Origin: Marchantia polymorpha subsp. ruderalis
Lineage: Eukaryota > Streptophyta > Marchantiopsida > Marchantiales > Marchantiaceae
Reading direction: 5' to 3'
Assembly: GCA_037833965.1 (NCBI GenBank)
Contig: AP031356.1
Location: forward strand, 3,928,501-3,992,500
Length of the DNA stretch: 64,000 nt
Shown: piece by piece, positions 41,425-50,864 of the stretch
Position numbering within the stretch: the first letter of the stretch is position 1
Layout of the letters: the number at the start of each line of letters is the position of its first letter
Made by a program: the position numbers and the translations under genes
The notes under the pieces: generated by a model
Told to the model about the DNA's origin: nothing
The model's input: only the letters and a program-made list of their open reading frames with translations
The model's database searches: none

Positions 41425-44265
41425 CAATTAACTGTGGGACTGGGAAGGAGTGAGACGAGTCACACTGAGGGCATTGTCGACCCTAGTGACTGTCATGAAG
41501 TACAACTCAGTCCCGGCAAATGCTTGAAGGTATCAAGCGCAGTGAGAGGAGACGAGCTAAGGAAAGTACAGGCGTTCCTTAGCCACTATGTCGACGTCTT
41601 CGCCTGGAAGATCGAGGACATGAAGGGGATACCTGCACGGTATGGGGAACACCGTATCGATTTACTGGACGACTCAGTACCCATACGACAGCGCCAGTAT
41701 CGCCTCAACCCAAAGTACTCCTTGCTAGTGAAAGAGGAGATAGATAAGTACTTGAGCGCTGGTATTATTTATCCTGTGCTCAGCAGCGAGTGGGTGTCGC
41801 CGATTGTTATCGTACCTAAGAAGTTGACGGGTAAGATACGAGTGTGTCAGGATTTCCGGAAGTTGAATGCAGCAACACGCAAGGATCATCACCCGTTACC
41901 ATTCACGGATGCCATTCTAGACCATGTCGCAGGACATGAATGTTATAGCTTCCTGGATGGGTTCTCAGGTTACAATCAGGTGTCTATCCGTGAACAGGAC
42001 AAGGATAAAACTACGTTCACAACCGACTGGGGAACTTACGCATACCACAAGATGCCCTTCGGTCTGTGCAACGCGCCTGCCACCTTTCAACGGATGATGA
42101 CCAATATCTTTCAGGAACAACTGAGGAAGTTCCTGGAGATATTCATAGATGACTTCTGTGTCTTTGGGAAGCGGTCTGAACACCTAAGTCACTTGAAGCA
42201 GACCTTCGATAAATGTAGAGAGAGCAGTTTATCACTGCATCCCGAGAAGTGCTTTTTCTTCATGACTAGTGGGATCTTGTTGGGTCATCGGGTCTCGGCA
42301 GAAGGCATTGCGGTGGACATCGAGAAGGTCAAGGTTATACTCGAGCTTGAGCCACCCACGAATCTAAGAGAGCTGCGAGCATTCCTGGGTCATGTGGGCT
42401 ACTACCGAAGATTCATACACATGTATGCAATACTGGCGGCGGACCTGACCAAGTTGTTGAAGAAGGACGAGCCTTATGCTTGGGGTGCGAACCAGCAGAC
42501 AGCATTTGAAGCTCTGAAAGCGAAACTCACGACTGCTCCCGTACTAAGGAGTCCAGACTGGAATCGACCATTCCATGTTTACGTTGACACTTCGGCATTC
42601 GCCATCGGTGTAGTACTAAGTCAAAAGGATGACAACAAAAAGGACTACCCGATCTACTTCGCGAGCCGACAGCTGTCTCTAGCAGAGCGGAAGTACACCA
42701 CGACGGAGAGAGAAGCGTTGGGGATGGTGTACTCCTGTAAAAAGTTTCGTCACTACTTAATCTGCTACGAGTTTGTGTTCCATGTGGACCACTACGCATT
42801 GCAACACCTAGTCAAGAAAGCCGACCTATCCGGTCGGATTGCCAGGTGGGTGTTGTTACTACAAGAGTTCACCTACACAGTCCAGACCAGGAAAGGGGTG
42901 CACCACGAAAATGCGGATTACTTGTCCCGATTATGGACCCAGCCGACAGAGGAGGAATTGGTGGACGATTTTCCAGATGAAGAGTTATTTCAGTTGTCTG
43001 CAGGACATGAGTCCCGCTATGCCGACCTGTATCGATATCTGCTAACCCTCCAGTGTCCCGTAGGCATGGATTTGGAACAGCGAACTGTCTTTATTCATAA
43101 GGCAGGCCCGTATCAACTCCAGCAGGGGGTTTTGTTCAAGAAGATGGCGGATGAGCGCTTATGCAGATGCCTGGAGGAATCAGAAGTACCAAGAATAGTG
43201 AGTGCGATGCATACAGAGGAGGCGGGTGGACACTATGCCACCAGGAACACGGTCACAAAGATCCTAAATGCGGGATATTGGTGGCCGACCATGTTTAAGG
43301 ATGTTCTCGATTACATCCGCAAGTGCGACAGTTGCCAGAGGACGGGGAGACCGACGCCTACAACACGCTGGCCTCTGACTCCCATCATGCCTCTAGCACC
43401 TTTCGAAAAGTGGGGTATTGACTTTGTAGGGCCGATACAACCAGTGACTAGAAGTACACGAAGGCGCTACATTCTGGTAGCAACGGACTACGCCACCAAA
43501 ATGGTAGAGGCCAGGGCCACCAGAAGGGATGATGCTGCCACAGTGGCAGCATTCTTGTTCGAGTCAATCATCACACGCTATGGATGTCCCTTAGAGCTAG
43601 TCAGCGACCGGGGCACGCATTTTCTGAATCAGATCATCGAAGATCTGACACGGTATTTCCACATCAAGCACCGGAAGACTACTCCATACAATCCCAAGGC
43701 AAATGGACTGACGGAGAAGTCCAATGGACTGCTGTGTAAAATACTACTCAAGGTCACGGTGAATCACGCTCACGACTGGGATACGAAGCTAGCAGCCGCT
43801 CTATGGGCGTACCGCACAGCTGAGAAGATCACGACCAAACAGACACCATACTTTCTGGTGTATGGGCAACACCCGATCCTCCCAATCGAATTTGAAGTAC
43901 CCACCCATCGAACGATGGATTTGCAGAGGATGGGCGCAGAGGAGAGTCAGCTCTACAGGTTACAGGAGGTCATGCTGCTGGATGAGCGGAGAAGAGACGC
44001 CGAAGATCGCACCAGGAAAATCCAGCTCCGCCGAAAGGAGAGATACGATAAAAAGATCAAACCGGTACTCCTGCGGGCAGGTGATTTGGCATTGCTCTAC
44101 GACAGCAGGCATGCCAGATTCCCAGGCAAACTGCACCTAAGGTGGATGGGACCTTACAGGGTTGTCGAAGTCTTCCCGAATGGATCCATCCAACTTGCGG
44201 ACCTGGCCGGCGATTTGTTAGGCACCCGAGTGAACGGGTGGCGGTTGAAGAAATACCACCTGTGA
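41425..44265 (+). CDS. pol: Element 2 pol: reverse transcriptase, RNase H, integrase
   Basis: 946 codons in the same frame as gag, immediately after its TAG; there is no ATG near the start. RT: CQDFRKLNAATRKDHHPLPF, YSFLDGFSGYNQV, MPFGLCNAPATFQRM, catalytic FIDD with Asp codons at 42148 and 42151. RNase H: VYVDTSAFAIG, YTTTEREALG. Integrase: zinc finger H..H..CDSCQ, and catalytic Asp at 43420, Asp at 43606 and Glu at 43714, giving D-x61-D-x35-E as expected. The C-terminus has the GPY motif (GPYRVVEVFPNG) and ends VNGWRLKKYHL without a chromodomain. All catalytic residues are present and there is no internal stop, so it is probably functional. Confidence 0.93.
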   Translation, partial: QLTVGLGRSETSHTEGIVDPSDCHEVQLSPGKCLKVSSAVRGDELRKVQAFLSHYVDVFAWKIEDMKGIPARYGEHRIDLLDDSVPIRQRQYRLNPKYSLLVKEEIDKYLSAGIIYPVLSSEWVSPIVIVPKKLTGKIRVCQDFRKLNAATRKDHHPLPFTDAILDHVAGHECYSFLDGFSGYNQVSIREQDKDKTTFTTDWGTYAYHKMPFGLCNAPATFQRMMTNIFQEQLRKFLEIFIDDFCVFGKRSEHLSHLKQTFDKCRESSLSLHPEKCFFFMTSGILLGHRVSAEGIAVDIEKVKVILELEPPTNLRELRAFLGHVGYYRRFIHMYAILAADLTKLLKKDEPYAWGANQQTAFEALKAKLTTAPVLRSPDWNRPFHVYVDTSAFAIGVVLSQKDDNKKDYPIYFASRQLSLAERKYTTTEREALGMVYSCKKFRHYLICYEFVFHVDHYALQHLVKKADLSGRIARWVLLLQEFTYTVQTRKGVHHENADYLSRLWTQPTEEELVDDFPDEELFQLSAGHESRYADLYRYLLTLQCPVGMDLEQRTVFIHKAGPYQLQQGVLFKKMADERLCRCLEESEVPRIVSAMHTEEAGGHYATRNTVTKILNAGYWWPTMFKDVLDYIRKCDSCQRTGRPTPTTRWPLTPIMPLAPFEKWGIDFVGPIQPVTRSTRRRYILVATDYATKMVEARATRRDDAATVAAFLFESIITRYGCPLELVSDRGTHFLNQIIEDLTRYFHIKHRKTTPYNPKANGLTEKSNGLLCKILLKVTVNHAHDWDTKLAAALWAYRTAEKITTKQTPYFLVYGQHPILPIEFEVPTHRTMDLQRMGAEESQLYRLQEVMLLDERRRDAEDRTRKIQLRRKERYDKKIKPVLLRAGDLALLYDSRHARFPGKLHLRWMGPYRVVEVFPNGSIQLADLAGDLLGTRVNGWRLKKYHL

Positions 44266-44290
44266 GTGTTCGCGTGGGCGCTCACAATTG

Positions 44291-44302
44291 AGGAGGGGGG
44301 CA
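44291..44302 (+). other. Polypurine tract of element 2
   Basis: aggaggggggca lies directly upstream of the 3' LTR start at 44303. Confidence 0.8.
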
Positions 44303-47300
44303 TGTGGTACCCCACTTTTGGCAATTTTGAGAAAATTAAAACATTTTTTGGAAAAACTGTACCCTGGCAGCATTGTAAATAGCCTTCGGTAAATCAAAAC
44401 AGAGTGAATCCGGAAGATCGCGGGGATTCTCGAGGGATCTTGTAGAATCTGGGATTTGGGGTGCCGCAGCAAGCACAGGCACCACCCTCCCTGCGAGCTC
44501 CGCAGTTAGGATCTCTACGGCGCAAGGCGCAAAACCCGCCTTCGGAGGTTGCGTCCGCGGCTGTAGGGAAACCCCCGTAATTAGGTAAACCCTCGGGCGC
44601 CTTGACCAAGTTAGGGTCCGGTTGGAAAGAGCTCGACGCGCTGATTCTAACGAGCCCAAGAGCGCTTGGAACGGACGAGGACTTAGGGAGTTATCGCTAC
44701 TGGAAGAAACGGAGGCGGTCGCCTACGGCGGAAGGAGTTCGCCACCGGCGCGAATTCCGCCTACGCGGAAGGGGGATTCAAGTTTTGTCCTATGCGCGGA
44801 CGAAGGCGTTCGCCTGTGCACAGGCGAAGTAGGGTTAGGGAAGGCGCGAAGTCCGCCTACGCACAGGCGTTCGCCCGCGCACAGGCACTTCGGCGTCGGC
44901 GGGAAATCCGCCTTGGGCCCTAGAAATGCGCCTTGTGAGGTAGAAAGTGTACGGCGCCTTCCGCGCCAGCGCAGCGCAGCGTACGTCGGAAGAGCCGCCA
45001 GAGTAATCCAATAGGTACGGACCGTGCGGACGGCACGGGTGGATGCGCTCTTGGACGGACGGAGTTGCGGCGGCGGAAGCGCCGACGGAGAGACAAGGAA
45101 CGGACAGACTGGACGGAGACGGCTGACCACGGTCAACGCCTTCCGCGCCAGCGCAGCGCCGCGGACGAAATTCGCCTGCGCACAGGCGAACGCCTGTGCA
45201 CAGGAGAATGTTCAAGTTCCGCACCGGCGGAGGATCCGCCGAGGCCCCTGCCTGCGCACAGGCAGGAGTTGAATTTTTGTCCGACATGCGGACGCACGCG
45301 TCAAGGCAGAAGGAGATTGGCCGAAGGGCGGTACGAACAAGTGTACCGCGCAAGGCGGAAAACTCGCCTTCGGCGCTACGCCCCCATGTCCGCAGGGTGA
45401 CACGCTCGCGGAGTTCAAATCCGCCAATTCGAGCGTGAGAGTTTAATCGACGACGGCGGAGCGTGAAGCCGCGCGTGAGAGCGAAGACCGTTCCAGCGTA
45501 CAGCCGGCGCGGCCATCAAGTGAGACGTTCTTCACGACCAAGAGACGACCATGACCTTCGACCGGGCGGCGGAGAGCGTCCCATTCTTGAATTCGCGATT
45601 CCAATCTCTTGTGCGCGCTGCGCGCATCCATCTGCTGGCTGCGGACCATTCTCGTCGTCGTCGCACAGGAGATTTCTTGTTGATAGAGGGAGAAGTGAGT
45701 GCGCGTGATTTGGAATTGAGAGCGATTAGAGTTTGCCGAGAGAGAAAGAAACGCGGACAGTGCGGAAGTAGAATGAGCGGGCGAGCGAACCCCAGGAACG
45801 CAATGACGAGACCGAGCAGATTGCGGATGGTGCCACTTCGCCTGCCGCAGAACGGGCTGCGCGCTTTCGAGGAGCGCTTAATAGCAAGAAAGCTCGATTT
45901 CTTGCTATGGGGATGGAATTACATCTGCGCGAATATGGTGCGCGAGTGGCTAGAGCCACAGGGACCACCCTCGCGCGGATTGCGTCCGCATGTTGACCGG
46001 TGGACAGTCCAAGATTGGGCGCAGGCGTTGGGAAGATGTGCTGGCATGCCAGGGCATCTCCTTTTCGACAGCGAGAGCATCAAGGTGACCAAGCAAGAAG
46101 AGGACGTGCAGCCCCACTCGGGGCAGTCGCCAACGCAATCAATGGCGACTGAAATTCTCCACTCGGATGATGACGACGGAGGCTCCACGGAAGAAATGTC
46201 AGGAGCAGAAGACACCGAGGAGGAGGAGGAGGAAATTGTTGGAGCGCCGGCGGCGGCGCTCTCTGAGCAGGTGATTCCGTTGCTGCGGTACTTGGATCGC
46301 AAGGTCGATAAATACGCCGACCCACTCCAGCCGGGATCTTACATCGAGTTAGTGCGCAGGAGGACTCGCACTAAAGTCCACACCAGCAAGCTATTAGCTA
46401 GAGTGGACCAGGAGTTGAGGGACTTGAAGGAGAAGCATGAGTGCTTGTGGGGACAGTACAAGCTTAATCAGAAATTCTACAAGCACTCCGAGAAGATGAA
46501 GGATGAGAAACTGGGCGAGCTCACCAAGGAGCAGGTGAAGGTCAAGGAGGCACTCAACTCTGAGCAGGCCCAGAATCGGATTTTGTCAGAGGAGCTCGTG
46601 CGACAGACGCGGTTGTTGGAACAATGTCAGCTCGCACGGCAGGCGGATGGAGAATTAATCCGCAGGTTACAGTCAGAGTGTGGCGAATTGAGGGCGCAAC
46701 GTGCTGAAGCCGAATCGCAATTAGTGACCATTGAAGAGGATCGCAGGAAGGAGGCGGATCGCACGAAGGTGGAGACGGCGAGGCGAGTCGCCCACTGTCT
46801 CAAGGGCTACGCCCACTGGGAAGTGAAGGCGCAGGAGAAACTCACACTGCGTGAGTTTGAATTGCGCGCAGCCGGGTTGTTGTCAGGCGACAGTAGGAGT
46901 CGGCGGAAGGTAGCGAAGAAGCTCGAGGCCTTTCTGTCGAAGGCACAGGATACCATGTCCGCCCTCGAGGGGGAGGTGTCCGCGGCGTTGCAGCGGTTGG
47001 GACTGCGCAGTCGAGCGGAAGAGTGGCAGGGTAGGGAGTTAGTGCGCGGCAGTCGGCCGCGCAGGAGACGTAGTACAGGTTCCGCGGAGTGTAGTGTAGC
47101 GTGGTTCCGTGCAGGCGTGTAGCGTAGTGCAGTGTAGTGCTAGTTAGGATTTAGAAGGTATAAAATAGTTCCAGGCGTTTTGCCTGGGGTTCTTTCCCAT
47201 CAGAAGTGCAGATCAGGAACCCATTTCCTTTGCGTGTTTGTGTCCTTGAGTTCTGTCACCACGCACGAGGAGTTACAACTTAGCGTTCCGCATTTTGTAG

Positions 47301-48131
47301 CTGAAGGCCTTCGGCCGAATGTTCAGAGCTAGTACATTGGTTAGAGACTTGAGTAGTTCGGATCTGCACCTGCGGGTGACTGCCGATGCTCAGAGCCAGT
47401 GACTAGTTAGATACTTGAACAGTTTCGCCCCTACACCTTCGAGTGTTTCTTTTTGATTGTACTCCTTGGGATTTTTCCCCTGAATGCCAAAGTGAAGTTT
47501 TGCTACTTCGTGTAAGCCTTGGTTGTAAATTCAGGTTACGCTGCAGCAGGTGCCTTGAGGGTAACCCCTGTAGTATTTCTGGGAATGACAAGTGCCTGAG
47601 AATTCAAACTCTTCAATAGACTGTTGTTGTGTTACTGGAACGTTTCACAGTGAGTCCTTCAGTGTGGACCTGTGTTCTCTGCGCGTTTTGTGAGTTGAGA
47701 GTGTTGTTCACCGCGTCTGAGTGACTTCGATCCGAAGTAGGTAGTCCAAACCGGGTTTCCTACACTAGCAGCAAGCTAGTGGAAGCGTTGTAAAAGCCGG
47801 AGTTGGAAGTCACTGCCCGCAGCTTTGCCGAGTGTGCTCGTGAGAGACTTTCCCCGTGAAATCTTGAAGTAGAGGTCCTAACGGATCTCTGGGTTGTGTT
47901 TCTGTAGTTTCAGGTGTGTGTGTGTGTGTGTGTTACGCTGCACTGTGCGACCTCCGAGTGCGCTCCGAGTGGACACTTGCAGTATTTCTGGGAGTGACAG
48001 TCGCCTGAGAATTCAAACTCCTCAATAGTCTGTTAAAACGTGACACTTTTTACCCTGTGTGTTCCTCTGTCCCTGTGGGTTCGACCTTTCTACCACTATA
48101 TTGCAGTTTTAGCCTTTAGTGGGTTATTACA
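44303..48131 (+). repeat. Element 2 3' LTR (3829 bp)
   Basis: Matches the 5' LTR at a constant offset of 9626 bp with no net indel. Differences seen include t/c and t/a changes in the first 80 bp, gg/aa near 44840, and single changes near 46650, 46964, 47452 and 47856. Confidence 0.93.
45551..47122 (+). CDS. U3-encoded ORF in element 2 3' LTR (523 aa)
   Basis: Second complete copy, differing from the 5' LTR copy at only two residues (Glu/Gly in the coiled coil and Ile/Leu near the end). This is the copy that would lie inside the element's own genomic transcript, downstream of pol and of the polypurine tract. Domain layout as at 35925: N-terminal half-domain, acidic patch, coiled coil. How it would be translated from a gag-first RNA is unclear; a subgenomic or spliced RNA, or transcription from inside the element, would be needed. 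Confidence 0.72.
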   Translation: MTFDRAAESVPFLNSRFQSLVRAARIHLLAADHSRRRRTGDFLLIEGEVSARDLELRAIRVCRERKKRGQCGSRMSGRANPRNAMTRPSRLRMVPLRLPQNGLRAFEERLIARKLDFLLWGWNYICANMVREWLEPQGPPSRGLRPHVDRWTVQDWAQALGRCAGMPGHLLFDSESIKVTKQEEDVQPHSGQSPTQSMATEILHSDDDDGGSTEEMSGAEDTEEEEEEIVGAPAAALSEQVIPLLRYLDRKVDKYADPLQPGSYIELVRRRTRTKVHTSKLLARVDQELRDLKEKHECLWGQYKLNQKFYKHSEKMKDEKLGELTKEQVKVKEALNSEQAQNRILSEELVRQTRLLEQCQLARQADGELIRRLQSECGELRAQRAEAESQLVTIEEDRRKEADRTKVETARRVAHCLKGYAHWEVKAQEKLTLREFELRAAGLLSGDSRSRRKVAKKLEAFLSKAQDTMSALEGEVSAALQRLGLRSRAEEWQGRELVRGSRPRRRRSTGSAECSVAWFRAGV

Positions 48132-48136
48132 ACGTG

Positions 48137-49852
48137 GATCTACGCTTACGCGTGGGAAGGAGCAGTCCGCCTGTGCACAGGACACCTCCACACGTGCCGC
48201 CTGTGCACAGGCAAGAATCACCCCCGTTCCAACGTAGGAAGGGGAAGGAGCCGGCGGAAGAACCGCCTACGAGACACCGGCCCTCGGGGCCAGACCCACC
48301 GGCGCACCACGCGCCGCAATTTGCGCCTTCGGCGCCAGGGCCTTCGAGCCGAGGAGATACAAGCAGGGAGCGTGCGGAGGCCGCACCATCGGCGGGAAGT
48401 CCGCCGATAGATGCGCCTTCGGCGGTAGGGCCTATAGGCCAAGGGACATCGGGCGAGCGGCCCCCGGCCATGTCGCCTTCGGCGATAGATGTCCGCGGCG
48501 CTACGCCTGCGGCGGACAAGGCGCCGGCAATCGCGCCTGCGCACGGGCCGGGCACAGCCCCCACGGACCGATCAAGGGAGCAGCAACAGACGGTGGAGCG
48601 GAGTGACTGTCCGCGGGATGAAATTTCGATGCGCGATGCGCAATCAAACCCCGCGCAGCCACCCTCCGCTCGATCGCCTTCGGCGGCGGGCAACGGCGGC
48701 AGAGAGGACGCGGTAGACAACCAACAAGCGAGCGACGGGGATGCCGCACGGGTACATTCGCCTTCCGCCTTAGACATTTTGGCGACGAGCAGCGAGGCTG
48801 CAGCCTTGCCTTCGCAGGCAGCACACGTCGATGACGTGCAGCGCCACTCGGGGCAGTCGCCGACGCAATCAATGGCGACTGAAATTCTCCACTCGGATGA
48901 TGAAGACGGAGGCTCCACGGAAGAAATGTCAGGAGCAGAAGACACCAAGGAGGAGGAGGAGGAAATTGTTGGAGCGCCGGCGGCGGCGCTCTCTGAGCAG
49001 GTGATTCCGTTGCTGAGGTACTTGGATCGCAAGGTCGATAAATACGCCGACCCACTCCAGCCGGGATCTTACATCGAGTTAGTGCGCAGGCGGACTCGCA
49101 CTAAAGTCCACACCAGCAAGCTGTTAGCTAGAGTGGACCAGGAGTTGAGGGAATTGAAGGAGAAGCATGCATGCTTGTGGGGTCAGTACAAACTTAATCA
49201 GAAATTCTACAAGCACTCCGAGAAGATGAAGGATGAGAAACTGGACGAGCTCACCAAGGAGCAGGTGAAGGTCAAGGAAGCACTCATTTCTGAGCAGGCC
49301 CAGAATCGGATTTTGTCAGAGGAGCTCGTGCGACAGACGCGGTTGTTGGAACAATGTCAGCTCGCACGGCAGGCGGATGAAGAGTTAATCCGCAGGTTAC
49401 AGTCAGAGTGTGGCGAATTGAGAGCGCAACGTGCTGAAGCCGAATCGCAATTAGTGATAATTGAAGAGGATCGCAGGAAGGAGGCGGATCGCACGAAGGT
49501 GGAGACGGCGAGGCGTGTCGCCCACTGCCTCAAGGGCTACGCCCACTGGGAAGTGAAGGCGCAGGAGAAACTCACACTGCGTGAGTTTGAATTACGCGCA
49601 GCCGGGTTGTTGTCAGGCGACAGTAGGAGTCGGCGGAAGGGAGCAAAGAAGCTCGATGCCTTTCTGTCGAAGGCACAGGATACCATGTCCGCCCTCGAAG
49701 TGGAGGTGTCCGCGGCGTTGCAGCGTTTGGGACTGCACAGTCGAGCGGAAGATTGGCAGGGTAGGGAGTTAGTGCGCGGCAGTCGGCCGCGCAGGAGACG
49801 TAGTACAGGTTCCGCGGAGTGTAGTGTAGCGTGGTTCCGTGCAGGCGTGTAG
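48137..49852 (+). pseudogene. U3-encoded ORF in element 1 3' LTR, last 571 codons
   Basis: Second half of the frame split by element 2, open from the insertion point to TAG at 49850-49852. It begins with a Pro/Arg/Ala-rich, probably disordered linker containing PPVHRQ-type repeats encoded by the GC palindromes. An acidic patch follows (TEEMSGAEDTKEEEEE), then a coiled coil corresponding to residues about 790-970 of the full product, ending WFRAGV. There is no known enzyme domain. No stop interrupts it, unlike the 5' LTR copy, so this LTR held the longest intact version in the window before element 2 arrived. Confidence 0.72.
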
Positions 49853-50859
49853 CGTAGTGCAGTGTAGTGCTAGGTAGGACTTAGAAGGTATAAAATAGTT
49901 CCAGGCGTTTTGCCTGGGGTTCTTTCCCATCAGAAGTGCAGATCAGGAACCCATTTCCTTTGCGTGTTTGTGTCCTTGAGTTCTGTCACCACGCACGAGG
50001 AGTTACAACTTAGCGTTCCGCATCTTGTAGCTGAAGGCCTTCGGCCGAATGTTCAGAGCTAGTACATTGGTTAGAGACTTGAGTAGTTCGGAACTGCACC
50101 TGCGGGTGACTGCCGATGCTCAGAGCCAGTGACTAGTTAGATACTTGAACAGTTTCGCCCCTACACCTTCGAGTGTTTCTTTCTGATTGTACTCCTTGGG
50201 ATTTTTCCCCTGAATGCCAAAGTGAAGTTTTGCTACTTCGTGTAAGCCTTGGTTGTAAATTCAGGTTACGCTGCAGCAGGTGCCTTGAGGGTAACCCCTG
50301 TAGTATTTCTGGGAATGACAAGTGCCTAAGAATTCAAACTCTTCAATAGACTGTTGTTGTGTTACTGGAATGTTTCACAGTGAGTCCTTCAGTGCGGACC
50401 TGTGTTCTCTGCGCGTTTTGTGAGTTGAGAGTGTTGTTCACCGCGTAGGAGTGACTTCGATCCGAAGTAGGCAGTCCAAACCGGGTTTCCTACACTAGCA
50501 GCAAGCTAGTGGAAGTGTTGTAAAAGCCGGAGTTGGAAGTCACTGCCCGCAGCTTTGCCGAGTGTGCTCGCGAGAGACTTTCCCCCTGAAATCTTGAAGT
50601 AGAGGTCCTAACGGATCTCTGGGTTGTGTTTCTGTAGTTTCAGGTGTGTGTGTGTGTGTGTTACGCTGCACTGTGCGACCTCCGAGTGCGCTCCGAGTGG
50701 ACACTTGCAGTATTTCTGGGAGTGACAGTCGCCTGAGAATTCAAACTCCTCAATAGTCTGTTAAAACGTGACACTTTGTACCCTGTGTGTTCCTCTGTCC
50801 CTGTGGGTTCGACCTTTCTACCACTATATTGCAGTTTTAGCCTTTAGTGGGTTATTACA
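48137..50859 (+). repeat. Element 1 3' LTR, right part
   Basis: Continues the LTR broken at 34676. Together the two parts make 5363 bp, against 5362 bp for the 5' LTR, with compensating indels: about 30 bp fewer palindrome repeats near 48180, and 34 bp more near 48810. Confidence 0.92.
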
Positions 50860-50864
50860 CTAAG

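Larger units (their letters stand above)
34677..48131 (+). mobile_element. Element 2: nested full-length Ty3/Gypsy retrotransposon (13,455 bp)
   Basis: 5' LTR 34677-38505 and 3' LTR 44303-48131, both 3829 bp, differ at about 11 positions by eye (around 0.3%), so the insertion is young. Primer site at 38529-38546, gag-protease at 38593-41424, pol at 41425-44265 and a polypurine tract at 44291-44302 are all intact. It belongs to the same family as element 1 but its LTRs carry an in-frame ~1.5-kb deletion. Every part needed for autonomous movement appears present. Confidence 0.93.
34672..48136. repeat. 5-bp target site duplication of element 2 (acgtg)
   Basis: acgtg at 34672-34676 and 48132-48136 flanks element 2 exactly. 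Removing one copy and the element restores continuity with the uninterrupted 5' LTR sequence (gtggacgtg then gatctacgc). Confidence 0.95.
20876..50859 (+). mobile_element. Element 1: Ty3/Gypsy (Athila/Tat-like) retrotransposon with ~5.36-kb LTRs, interrupted by element 2
   Basis: Order: 5' LTR 20876-26237, primer site 26260-26277, gag-protease 26324-29158, pol 29159-31999, polypurine tract to 32036, 3' LTR 32037-34676 continuing at 48137-50859. Reverse transcriptase before integrase makes it Ty3-type. RT sequence style, lack of a chromodomain and the Asp-tRNA-like primer site suggest the Athila/Tat side of plant Ty3 elements. Without element 2 and its duplicated acgtg it is about 16.5 kb. It is probably inactive: pol has one nonsense codon and the 5' LTR frame is shifted. 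Confidence 0.9.
20871..50864. repeat. 5-bp target site duplication of element 1 (ctaag)
   Basis: ctaag at 20871-20875 directly precedes the TGTGG start of the left LTR, and ctaag at 50860-50864 directly follows the TTATTACA end of the right LTR. A 5-bp duplication is usual for Ty3-type integrases. It proves that the whole 30-kb block is one insertion plus what later landed in it. Confidence 0.92.

Noticed and set aside
48119-48136. Apparent N-terminus MGYYN of the 577-aa frame at 48119
   Set aside because: These codons are the end of element 2's LTR plus the target duplication; the true frame comes from the split U3 gene, not from a start here.
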